A stretch of DNA of 6,449 bases from Armatimonadota bacterium (GTDB taxonomy: Bacteria; Armatimonadota; HRBIN16), in the NCBI GenBank assembly GCA_028275265.1, contig JAPWUZ010000155.1:1-6449 (forward strand). Reading direction: 5' to 3'. A program made the translations under genes and the position numbers. The notes under the pieces were generated by a model. That model ran no database searches, was not told the DNA's origin, and saw only the letters and a list, made by a program, of their open reading frames with translations. Positions 1 to 5,693 of this stretch are shown here, piece by piece. The first letter of the stretch is position 1; every line of letters starts with the position of its first letter.

Positions 1-797
1 TCAACCTGCGCTTTGACCCCAGCAAACGGCGATTCGTGGGCACTACCAGCAATGTCGCTAGGCTCTCGCTCCGCGTAGACCACATGAAGCCGGGTGCACC
101 GCTCAGTGTCGAGCTGGATGGACAGGTAATCGGTAATATCTCATACCCCAGCCGCGAGCGACAGATATGGCTGGAGAAACAGGGAGGGCAATGGAGGCTT
201 TCATCGGCGCCATCGCCTGCCATGAAGTCGCCCCAACGATACGGAGGCTTCAAGAACGTTTTCACCAACCGACCGGTGCTGGTGTACGGCACCAAAGGCA
301 CGCCTGAGGAGAACGCATGGGCTTTGGCGAAAGCACGTTACGATTCGGAGACATTCTGGTATCGCGGCAATGCCACCTTTGAGGTAATCCCCGACATCGA
401 GTTCCAACCGGAACGCTACCGCGACCGGAACGTGGTGCTTTACGGCAATGCCGAGACCAACGCCGCATGGCAACTGCTGCTTGGCGACAGCCCGGTGCAG
501 GTTCACCGCGGCGCGGTGCATGTCGGAGATAAAACTCTCAGCGGCGAGGGTCTTGCCTGCCTGTTCATTCGCCCGCGAACAGGTTCTGCCACTGCACTGG
601 TCGGTGCGGTCGCCGGCACAGGCTTGGCGGGAATGCACCTGACCAACCGACTGCCGTATTTCACCGCCGGTGCAGGCGTGCCCGACTGCCTGGTGCTGTC
701 CACGGACATGCTCACAAAGGGCATGGAAGGTGTGCTTGGAGCGGGCTTCTTCGGCGCGGATTGGAGCGTGCAAAACGGGGAGTTTGTATGGAGGTAG
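1..797 (+). CDS. C-terminal part of a large esterase/prolyl-oligopeptidase-like protein (5' end outside window)
   Basis: The frame is open from the first bases (first full codon at 3) to TAG at 795-797, giving 264 residues with no stop upstream, so the gene starts outside the window. A GTG at 36 is in frame but has no convincing ribosome site and lies inside continuous coding sequence. The visible part starts with a beta-rich linker (residues about 1-70). It is followed by an alpha/beta-type region with segments such as PVLVYGTKGTPEENAWAL, RNVVLYGNAETNAAW, GLACLFIRPR and VGAVAGTGLAGM, ending GFFGADWSVQNGEFVWR. From memory this pattern matches the C-terminal domain of large alpha/beta-hydrolase or S9-like proteins of Planctomycetes and related phyla. 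The catalytic domain, if present, lies upstream and cannot be seen, so substrate and activity are unknown. The protein end looks intact. It is the only + strand gene here and converges on the nucleotidyltransferase remnant with no spacer. Confidence 0.72.
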   Translation, partial: NLRFDPSKRRFVGTTSNVARLSLRVDHMKPGAPLSVELDGQVIGNISYPSRERQIWLEKQGGQWRLSSAPSPAMKSPQRYGGFKNVFTNRPVLVYGTKGTPEENAWALAKARYDSETFWYRGNATFEVIPDIEFQPERYRDRNVVLYGNAETNAAWQLLLGDSPVQVHRGAVHVGDKTLSGEGLACLFIRPRTGSATALVGAVAGTGLAGMHLTNRLPYFTAGAGVPDCLVLSTDMLTKGMEGVLGAGFFGADWSVQNGEFVWR

Positions 798-962
798 CTA
801 TTCCGTCTGAAGCTGCTCCCACAGGTAAACGGTTTTCACCTTCCTGGTGGCAAAGTAGATTCGCAACGTTTCCACTGCCTCAGCCATCGTGTGCTGACGC
901 ACCTGCTCCCGCTCGGCAGCGCGCTCCTGTAGCAGTTTATCCCATGTGGAGGTGTCAAACAC
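798..962 (-). pseudogene. N-terminal remnant of a minimal nucleotidyltransferase (MNT-type) gene
   Basis: A 54-codon frame runs from GTG at 962-960 to TAG at 800-798. An in-frame TGA three codons before the GTG limits the start, and AAGGGTGAG and GAAGG lie just upstream as possible ribosome sites. The product begins VFDTSTWDKLLQERAAEREQ, then a charged helix (residues about 10-40), then VKTVYLWEQLQTE. In MNT/HEPN-type nucleotidyltransferases this layout (amphipathic N-terminal helix, then hydrophobic strand V-Y-L-F-G-S) leads to the catalytic Gly-Ser motif. Here CTGTGGGAGCAGC looks like CTG TTT GGG AGC with two T lost. Restoring them gives YLFGSSF, after which homology still stops because the DNA becomes the end of the neighbouring gene. 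The Asp-x-Asp metal site and the rest of the domain are absent. The gene is therefore probably a dead fragment. A short functional protein of unknown role is the less likely alternative. Family assignment rests on recalled pattern. Confidence 0.55.
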
Positions 963-979
963 GCCTTCTCACCCTTTAG

Positions 980-1008
980 AGTCTGACCGCCTTCGCCCAG
1001 TTTGTCAA
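980..1008 (-). promoter_or_regulatory. Possible sigma-70 promoter in front of the nucleotidyltransferase remnant
   Basis: On the - strand a perfect TTGACA (1008-1003) is followed after 17 bases by CAGACT (985-980), a weak -10 match with three of six consensus bases including A at 2 and T at 6. It sits between the stop of the uracil-DNA glycosylase gene (1014) and the GTG at 962, as expected if the nucleotidyltransferase once had its own promoter. A perfect -35 with correct spacing is suggestive, but the -10 is poor and chance cannot be excluded. Confidence 0.3.
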
Positions 1009-1013
1009 GCGGG

Positions 1014-1694
1014 TTACTTGCCCGAACCTGCCAGTTGTTTCGCCCGATCGAACACCGCACGAAGCATCTCGCGGGTTAGCTTGCCCGTGAACGTATTCTG
1101 CTGGCTGGGGTGGTAACTGCACAGTAACCAGCGGTCGCCGGGCAACGCAAACTCTGCACCATGCGCGAAGGCAGATGTTTTCAGTGAATGCTCGAAACCC
1201 AGCTCCTTCAAGGCACGCAGCGTCCACTCATAGGCAATCCTGCCCAGCACCACGAGAACCTTCCACCCGCCGACACAACGCAGCGTCGCCTTCATCCAGT
1301 GCTGGCAGTTCTGTAACTCCTCACGGGTGGGTTTATTGGCAGGCGGGGCGCAGTGGCAGACGGCGGTTACCATCACGTCCCGCAATTCCAAGCCATCCTC
1401 GCGATGCAGGCTCTCCGGCTGGTTGGCTAACTCCACCTCGTACAGCGTGCGAAAAAGCCAGTTTCCGCTCTCGTCGCCGGTAAAGATGCGCCCCGTGCGG
1501 TTTCCTCCGTGTGCGGCAGGAGCGAGACCAACCACCACTATCTTCGCGGCGGGGTCGCCAAAGTTGGGCACGGGCTTGCCCCAGTATTCCCAGTCGCGGT
1601 AGGCTCGTCGCCTGGTCTGAGCGACCTGCTGGATATACTCCATCAGACGCGGGCATTTCTCGCACGCCGCGATAGCGACGTTTAGTTTGTGCAT
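1014..1694 (-). CDS. udgB: Uracil-DNA glycosylase, family 5 (UDGb), iron-sulfur type
   Basis: This 226-residue protein would excise uracil, and in this family also other deaminated bases such as hypoxanthine, to start base excision repair in the cytoplasm. Motif 1 is GLAPAAHGGNRTGR (residues 56-69), the family 5 form in which the polar catalytic Asp/Asn of other UDG families is replaced by Ala. The C-terminal motif is CSYHPSQQNTFTGKLT (192-207) with the conserved His195. Four cysteines match the [4Fe-4S] ligands: Cys11 and Cys14 (CEKC), Cys115 (in HCAPPANKPT) and Cys130. The length is normal for the family. The ATG at 1694 is chosen because GGAGG (1706-1702) lies 7 bases upstream and Cys11 falls where expected. 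The frame is open further upstream, but that stretch overlaps the kinase gene. It starts 17 bases after the kinase stop and is probably the last gene of the same transcript. No clear terminator is visible after it. Confidence 0.9.
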   Translation of the reverse strand: MHKLNVAIAACEKCPRLMEYIQQVAQTRRRAYRDWEYWGKPVPNFGDPAAKIVVVGLAPAAHGGNRTGRIFTGDESGNWLFRTLYEVELANQPESLHREDGLELRDVMVTAVCHCAPPANKPTREELQNCQHWMKATLRCVGGWKVLVVLGRIAYEWTLRALKELGFEHSLKTSAFAHGAEFALPGDRWLLCSYHPSQQNTFTGKLTREMLRAVFDRAKQLAGSGK

Positions 1695-1711
1695 GCACCT
1701 GCCTCCGTCAC

Positions 1712-2644
1712 CTACCACCTTTTCACCTCCACCTGCGGAAGCAGTTCGCGTACCTGCTGCGCGGTGCAGATGTCCGAGCCGTCGGTCATGGCGGTCGCCG
1801 CACCTGCTGCGGTACCCCAGCGAAGAGCCTCGTCCATGGTTCCATTCCGCATCAACACGCTGAGCACACCTGCAATCATCGAATCGCCAGAGCCAATGGT
1901 GCTGACCGTACGCACCCTGGGCGGTACCGCCGTCCAGCATCCCTCCGCGCACGCGAGCGCCGCCCCCTTCTCACCGATAGAAACGATAACTACCGGAACC
2001 CCTCCAGTGTGTAACTCCTGAGCTGCCCTCGCTGCGTCTTCAACGGTGTCGATTGCCCGCCCCAGTAACCGTTCGGTTTCGTTCTCGTTGGGCTTAATGA
2101 GGAAGGGCGAAGCCTTCAACCCCTGCACCAGAGGCTCGCCATCGGCGTCCAGCACCACCTTTGCACCGTGACGTGCGGCGATATCAGCCAGCGTGGCGTA
2201 GATATCCGTCGGTACTCCCGACGGCAGGCTACCGCCCAGCGCCACGAACCGCGCGTTTTGGGAGAGCTCCTCCACCACCTTCAGCAACTTGCCGAGTTCT
2301 TCTGGAGAAATCTGCGGTCCGCGCTCATTGAGGGCAGTGGGCGGAGAGCCGTCCTCTTCCTGAATGGCGAGATTGGTGCGCGTGCTGCCCTTTACCCAAA
2401 CAAATCGGCATTCGACACCGTCTACCTTACTCAGCTCGTGCAGCACGTACCTTCCCGCTCTGCCGCCCAGAAAGCCAGTAGCGGTCACGGGCACCCCCAG
2501 CCGCTTGAGTACCCTCGCCACATTGACCCCTTTCCCACCGGCGTCTTCTTCGATGCGCAGGATGCGGTTCGTATCATGCGGCACCAGCTGTCTGATGTAG
2601 ATGAGGCGGTCTACGGAAGGGTTCAGGGTCACGGTGAGTGTCAT
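1712..2644 (-). CDS. fruK: PfkB-family hexose-phosphate kinase, probably 1-phosphofructokinase
   Basis: This 310-residue ribokinase-fold enzyme belongs to the 1-phosphofructokinase/tagatose-6-phosphate kinase/Pfk-2 group. Visible motifs in order are TLNPSVD (6-12), GGKGVNVAR (36-44, substrate binding), ALNERGP (104-110), GGSLPSG (137-143), VLDADGEPL (164-172), KPNENE (184-189), GEKGA (224-228) and TIGSGDSM (249-256), with Asp254 as the expected catalytic base in the anion-hole motif (GSGD here, usually GAGD). The likely reaction is ATP-dependent phosphorylation of fructose 1-phosphate to fructose 1,6-bisphosphate. Fructose 6-phosphate or tagatose 6-phosphate are real alternatives, because these activities cannot be separated by motifs alone and no fructose PTS gene is visible nearby. 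The ATG at 2644 has AAAAGGAG (2661-2654) 9 bases upstream. The gene follows pfkA by 36 bases and precedes udgB by 17, so it is in the middle of the operon. Confidence 0.85.
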   Translation of the reverse strand: MTLTVTLNPSVDRLIYIRQLVPHDTNRILRIEEDAGGKGVNVARVLKRLGVPVTATGFLGGRAGRYVLHELSKVDGVECRFVWVKGSTRTNLAIQEEDGSPPTALNERGPQISPEELGKLLKVVEELSQNARFVALGGSLPSGVPTDIYATLADIAARHGAKVVLDADGEPLVQGLKASPFLIKPNENETERLLGRAIDTVEDAARAAQELHTGGVPVVIVSIGEKGAALACAEGCWTAVPPRVRTVSTIGSGDSMIAGVLSVLMRNGTMDEALRWGTAAGAATAMTDGSDICTAQQVRELLPQVEVKRW

Positions 2645-2680
2645 TGACTTCTGCTCCTTTTGTCCAAACCTCGTTCGCGG

Positions 2681-3643
2681 TTACGACGCCAGCACCTCGT
2701 TCAGCTTCAGCAGGCTTTCATCCAGCACACGAGGCTGTTCCCAGCACGCCCTCAGCGGAACTGCCACCACCTGTCCTCCCTGCACAGCGGTCATCATGCC
2801 GCTCTTACCCTGTAGCAACAACTCCACCGCCAGCGCACCAAAACGCGCGCCGTAGATCCGGTCGGTCGCGGTAGGCGAGCCGCCGCGCTGAGTGTAGCCA
2901 AGCACGGTAGCGCGCACCTCCTCGCGCAGATACATCTCCACAAAGGTAGCCACCTCCTGCGCTTTCGCCGCGCCTTCCGCGGTGACGATAATCGCGGAAC
3001 GTTTGCCGCGAGCCATGCCCTGCTTGAGCCGCTCGCAAATCTGCACAGGGTCAAACGGTATCTCGGGGACGAGAATGGCTTCTGCGCCGCCTGCCAGCCC
3101 CACTGCCGCCGCGATAAAGCCTCGCGAACGCCCCATCACCTCAATCACGAAGATGCGCTCGAAACTGTCTGCAGTGTCTCGAATCTTGTCAATTGCGTCC
3201 ATCGCCACCTGCAAAGCGGTATCGTAGCCCAGCGTGTACTCCGTGCCCCCGATATCGTTGTCAATGGTGGCGGGGATACCGGCTACCGCAACCCCTGCGA
3301 CCTCCTCCAGCTTCGCCGCCCCCCGAAAAGAACCGTCACCGCCGATGACCACCAGCCCTTCGATGCCATTCTCTCTCAGTAGCTGCGCCGCCAGCTGCAG
3401 ACCCTCGTCGGTCTTGAAACGCTCACTGCGAGCGGTGCGGAGGATGGTACCTCCGCGATTGATAATACCCCCCACTGAGGAGAGGTCCATCGGGCGCAGC
3501 CAGCGGTTCAGTAGCCCCTCATATCCGCGCTCGATGCCGATGACTTCCAATCCTGCCACAATTGCCGTGCGCACCACGGCGCGCAAAGCCGGGTTCATGC
3601 CGGCGGCGTCTCCGCCACTGGTCAAAACACCGATACGCTTCAT
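2681..3643 (-). CDS. pfkA: 6-phosphofructokinase PfkA, probably ATP-dependent
   Basis: The committed glycolytic enzyme converts fructose 6-phosphate and ATP to fructose 1,6-bisphosphate. At 320 residues it matches the typical bacterial PfkA length. Motifs: GVLTSGGDAAGMNPALR (5-21), INRGGTILRTAR (61-72), IGGDGSFRGA (100-109), PATIDNDIGGTEYTLGYDTA (124-143, Asp128 catalytic), EVMGRSRG (168-175) and LGYTQRGGSP (248-257). Gly104 and the absence of Lys after Pro124 indicate ATP rather than pyrophosphate as donor. Tyr250 stands where the E. coli enzyme has His249, which contacts the sugar phosphate. ATG at 3643 is chosen because GGGAGG lies 6 bases upstream and the SGGDAAG motif sits at its usual distance from the start; the frame extends 37 codons further upstream but only as overlap with the fructokinase gene. 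It lies 13 bases after fructokinase and 36 before the next kinase, consistent with one transcript. Confidence 0.94.
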   Translation of the reverse strand: MKRIGVLTSGGDAAGMNPALRAVVRTAIVAGLEVIGIERGYEGLLNRWLRPMDLSSVGGIINRGGTILRTARSERFKTDEGLQLAAQLLRENGIEGLVVIGGDGSFRGAAKLEEVAGVAVAGIPATIDNDIGGTEYTLGYDTALQVAMDAIDKIRDTADSFERIFVIEVMGRSRGFIAAAVGLAGGAEAILVPEIPFDPVQICERLKQGMARGKRSAIIVTAEGAAKAQEVATFVEMYLREEVRATVLGYTQRGGSPTATDRIYGARFGALAVELLLQGKSGMMTAVQGGQVVAVPLRACWEQPRVLDESLLKLNEVLAS

Positions 3644-3656
3644 CACACACCTCCCG

Positions 3657-4634
3657 TTACACTTTTTCCAACAGGTCCGCCACCTCAGCATCCGTTGGCA
3701 AAGCAGGAATAGCTCCAGCACGGGTGGCGGTAATTGCCCCAGCGGCATTGGCATAGAGAAACGTGCGCTGCAGGTCTGAGTCGCTCAGGTTGCGCACCCC
3801 CTCGCGCCCTTTCGCCCTTTTGCGCAGCTGCACCAGCATCGCGGCGACAAAGGCATCCCCACAGCCCACGGTCTCCACTACTTCCACGGGTATCCCTGAA
3901 ACTGCCCCGCTACGGGTGGGGGTCGCGTAGTAACATCCTTTCTCCCCTAATGTGACCACAACCAGCACCAGCTGCGGAAACAGGCTGAACAGATGGGCAA
4001 CGCCCACCTCTGGCGTGCGGACGCCGGTGAGAAACTGCAATTCGGTCTCGTTCATCTTCACGACGTCGGCAAAGCGCAAGCCCGCCTCCATCTGTTGCTT
4101 ACCCTCTTCCTCGCTGCGCCACAGGGCAGGACGCATGTTTGGGTCGTAAGAGATGAGGGAACCGCTTTCACGGGCTATCTGCAAAGCAAACAGCGTCGCG
4201 CTGCGCACCGGCTCGTCCAGCAAAGAGATGGAACCGAAATGGAATATCTTCGCCCGGCGCAGGCGGTGGGTGTCCACATCGCCCGGTTCGTACAACATAT
4301 CCGCGCTGGGGTTGCGGTAAAAGATAAAGTCAGGTACGCCTTCCTTCGTCAGCGAGACGAACGCCAGCGCGGTGCGCGCTTTCTCGTCGAATCGCATGCC
4401 CCCGACGTCTACCCCATACTGGTAGAGGGTATCTCGGAGCAGGTAGCCAAACGGGTCTACTCCCACTTTGCCCAGAAACGCACTGCGCACACCCAACTTT
4501 GCCACGCCGACCGCGACGTTCGCCGGTGCGCCGCCCGGCGCAGGCGTAAAGCCCTTCGCCTCCGCTATCGTCACGCCTTTTTGTTGAGCCACCATATCGA
4601 TGAGCGCCTCGCCAAGGCACACAATCTCCGCCAC
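3657..4634 (-). CDS. Fructokinase (PfkB/ribokinase family)
   Basis: This probably phosphorylates free fructose to fructose 6-phosphate with ATP in the cytoplasm. The 325-residue protein opens AEIVCLGEALIDMV (2-15), typical of ScrK/plant-like fructokinases. Further motifs are PGGAPANVAVGVAKLG (33-47), KVGVDPFG (55-62), FYRNPSADMLY (104-114), HFGSISLL (131-138), SYDPNMRPALW (161-171), KMNETE (192-197), TLGEKG, VGCGDAF (256-262) with Asp260 as catalytic base, and GAITATRAGAIPALPT near the end. The motif is GCGD where GAGD is usual. The start is set at GTG 4634-4632, because AAAGGGG lies 8 bases before it and the product then begins as family members do. A GTG seven codons upstream (4655-4653) is also in frame but lacks a ribosome site. 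It is the first gene of the block and feeds the product used by pfkA 13 bases downstream. Other sugars cannot be excluded as substrate. Confidence 0.88.
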   Translation of the reverse strand: MAEIVCLGEALIDMVAQQKGVTIAEAKGFTPAPGGAPANVAVGVAKLGVRSAFLGKVGVDPFGYLLRDTLYQYGVDVGGMRFDEKARTALAFVSLTKEGVPDFIFYRNPSADMLYEPGDVDTHRLRRAKIFHFGSISLLDEPVRSATLFALQIARESGSLISYDPNMRPALWRSEEEGKQQMEAGLRFADVVKMNETELQFLTGVRTPEVGVAHLFSLFPQLVLVVVTLGEKGCYYATPTRSGAVSGIPVEVVETVGCGDAFVAAMLVQLRKRAKGREGVRNLSDSDLQRTFLYANAAGAITATRAGAIPALPTDAEVADLLEKV

Positions 4635-4642
4635 CGTTGCCA

Positions 4643-4649
4643 CCCCTTT
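4643..4649 (-). promoter_or_regulatory. Ribosome binding site that decides the fructokinase start
   Basis: AAAGGGG on the - strand (4649-4643) is 8 bases before the GTG at 4634 and lies inside the short extension that the alternative GTG at 4655 would encode. The upstream GTG is preceded only by GCGATAAGTC, with no purine-rich site, so the downstream start is preferred. Confidence 0.6.
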
Positions 4650-4731
4650 GCTCACGACTTATCGCAGTAATACGAGCTGAGCAGGGCGATTTCCTGTTCC
4701 ACCGAACCGTCTTGCCGGTGTTGGAGAGCGG

Positions 4732-4748
4732 AGAAGGACGCCCCTTCT
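4732..4748. repeat. Small hairpin in the fructokinase/PEP-CTERM intergenic region
   Basis: AGAAGG (4732-4737) and CCTTCT (4743-4748) form a perfect 6-bp stem with a 5-base loop. It lies between the PEP-CTERM gene and the fructokinase operon, about 85 bases after the PEP-CTERM stop. No T-run follows on either strand, so it is not a standard intrinsic terminator. It may belong to the same repeat block as the larger hairpin at 4787-4816. Confidence 0.45.
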
Positions 4749-4786
4749 TTCTGCAGGCGCGGGGATGCGGGTGAGGTCAAGCGGAA

Positions 4787-4816
4787 CCCCCTCTCCCGCA
4801 GCGCGGGGAGAGGGGG
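4787..4816. repeat. Strong GC-rich hairpin, probable dispersed intergenic repeat or transcript end
   Basis: CCCCCTCTCCCGC (4787-4799) pairs with GCGGGGAGAGGGGG (4803-4816) around the 3-base loop AGC, giving 13 base pairs with one bulged G. Flanking sequence (GGAAGGAGGTGAGGGTGAGAG to the right) gives the CCCTCACC...CCTCTCCC look of dispersed intergenic repeats seen in many GC-rich bacterial genomes. It begins 19 bases after the PEP-CTERM stop codon on that gene's transcript, so it could also end or protect that mRNA, though no U-run follows. The 180-base gap around it holds no convincing gene: a 65-codon frame across it is low-complexity and Pro/Leu/Ser/Arg-rich, as expected from such repeats. 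Confidence 0.6.
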
Positions 4817-4835
4817 AAGGAGGTGAGGGTGAGAG

Positions 4836-5528
4836 CTACTTTCGCCCAAAACGTCGCCCCAGCCCGATAGCCAAACCGCCGATGCCCATCAACAGCATCG
4901 TGCCCGGCTCGGGAATGACGGGACTCGGTCCGCCCAGATTGCCGTAACGGAACGCGCCGACTGCCCAGTCCACATCCGAGCTGAACACTACGTAGGCGAT
5001 GGGCACGTCCGACTGTGCGGCGAACAGGCGTGCACCCGCATAACCATCCACGTCCCGCGTGATGGTTCCCAGCAGGTTGTCCGCGGCGTCGTAGAACCTG
5101 GCGACCATGGTGTGAAGCTCAAAAGGATTCGGTTCGGCCTCGAAGCCGAAGATGTTTACCGGCGTCGCCAGACCGAAGCGCAGCACGGTGGCACCGTTTG
5201 AGTAAAATACGGGAAGAGTGTCACTGGGACCTCGCTGCGAATCCGGCGCCTGGCTCCACGTCGCCCAACCGCCCCCAGGAGCGGTACGCTTGTTAACGGG
5301 GTAAGCCGCTGAGCCATCCGCGAGGCTGAAATACACCGTCTGCGTTCCATCGGAGATGGACGTGACATTGGTGAAATTGGGGATAGCAGAAGGGTCGATG
5401 TAGTTCGTGGCTGCCAGATAGGCAGCGTCGGGGCTGGAAATGGGCGTGAACGTCAGGGCGAACGCGCCCATGCTCGTCAGCAGCATAAGTCCTGCGGCCG
5501 CCGCAAAAACCGTAGCCAGTCGTTTCAT
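4836..5528 (-). CDS. PEP-CTERM sorting-domain exported protein
   Basis: This 230-residue secreted protein has a Sec signal peptide (MKR, hydrophobic run at 5-23, likely cleavage after AFA at 22-24) and a C-terminal PEP-CTERM signal: PEPGTMLLMGIG at 206-217, a transmembrane stretch, and a basic tail ending RRFGRK. Proteins of this kind are recognised by an exosortase (EpsH/XrtA type) at the membrane and are linked to exopolysaccharide or biofilm matrix. The mature part is Cys-free, rich in Thr, Ser, Gly and Asn, with a FGFEAEPNPF segment (127-136) and beta-strand patterning, of unknown fold and function. The ATG at 5528 is chosen over the 20-codon upstream extension because AAAGGGAGG sits 6 bases before it and a normal signal peptide then starts at residue 1. 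A sigma-54 type promoter lies about 45 bases upstream. No exosortase gene is in the window. Confidence 0.9.
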   Translation of the reverse strand: MKRLATVFAAAAGLMLLTSMGAFALTFTPISSPDAAYLAATNYIDPSAIPNFTNVTSISDGTQTVYFSLADGSAAYPVNKRTAPGGGWATWSQAPDSQRGPSDTLPVFYSNGATVLRFGLATPVNIFGFEAEPNPFELHTMVARFYDAADNLLGTITRDVDGYAGARLFAAQSDVPIAYVVFSSDVDWAVGAFRYGNLGGPSPVIPEPGTMLLMGIGGLAIGLGRRFGRK

Positions 5529-5571
5529 AGCGAACCTCCCTTTGCCAGGATTTTTATCACCCCTGTAAAGG

Positions 5572-5587
5572 AGCAAGAAACGTACCA
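5572..5587 (-). promoter_or_regulatory. Sigma-54 (-24/-12) promoter of the PEP-CTERM gene
   Basis: Read on the - strand, TGGTACG (5587-5581), TTTC, TTGCT (5576-5572) matches the sigma-54 consensus TGGYACG-N4-TTGCW at every defined position, with the required GG-N10-GC spacing. Transcription would start near 5561, leaving a leader of about 33 bases that contains the AAAGGGAGG ribosome site before ATG 5528. PEP-CTERM genes in other bacteria are known to be controlled by RpoN with the PrsK/PrsR two-component system, which supports the assignment. The regulator is not in the window. Confidence 0.68.
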
Positions 5588-5607
5588 AACCGCCTGTGCA
5601 TGGTACG
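5581..5607. repeat. 7-bp perfect inverted repeat overlapping the -24 element
   Basis: CGTACCA (5581-5587) and TGGTACG (5601-5607) are perfect complements separated by 13 bases, so the half-sites are 20 bases apart centre to centre, two helical turns. One half is the -24 element of the sigma-54 promoter itself. It could be an operator for a dimeric repressor or a chance echo of the promoter. Confidence 0.4.
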
Positions 5608-5669
5608 GGTTTGCGTCGGGAAATGGGTATAAACCGGCAGTTCTATCAGGGAGGTGCGAAGCGGTTCAA

Positions 5670-5685
5670 CAGTCTGTGTCAGTCT
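5670..5685 (-). promoter_or_regulatory. Direct repeat upstream of the sigma-54 promoter, possible activator site
   Basis: AGACTG occurs twice with a 4-base spacer (AGACTGACACAGACTG on the - strand). It sits about 110-125 bases upstream of the predicted start, within the distance at which sigma-54 enhancer-binding proteins usually bind. There is no matching known motif that I can name, so the role is inferred from position only. Confidence 0.25.
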
Positions 5686-5693
5686 AAGCTTTA

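Noticed and set aside
201..773. 190-codon open frame on the - strand inside the first gene
   Set aside because: It is antisense to a strongly protein-like frame, has Arg/His/Ala-rich composition typical of GC-rich shadow frames, and has no family motif or ribosome site.
963..1013. Intrinsic terminator after the kinase/udgB operon
   Set aside because: I found no stable stem followed by a T-run on the - strand in this interval.
4653..4655. Upstream GTG as fructokinase start
   Set aside because: It has no ribosome site. The extra seven residues are not typical of the family, and the downstream GTG has AAAGGGG at good spacing.
3993..4670. 225-codon open frame on the + strand across the fructokinase gene
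   Set aside because: It is the antisense of a clear fructokinase with all motifs. Its product is Arg/His/Ala-rich without recognisable domains.
4652..4849. 65-codon - strand frame in the intergenic region before fructokinase
   Set aside because: It is largely made of the hairpin repeat sequence, has low-complexity content and no ribosome site, and its start overlaps the end of the PEP-CTERM gene.
5536..5568. Sigma-70 type -10 (TGATAAAAA) before the PEP-CTERM gene
   Set aside because: The -35 partner is poor at any acceptable spacing, and the sigma-54 match 15-30 bases upstream explains the region far better.
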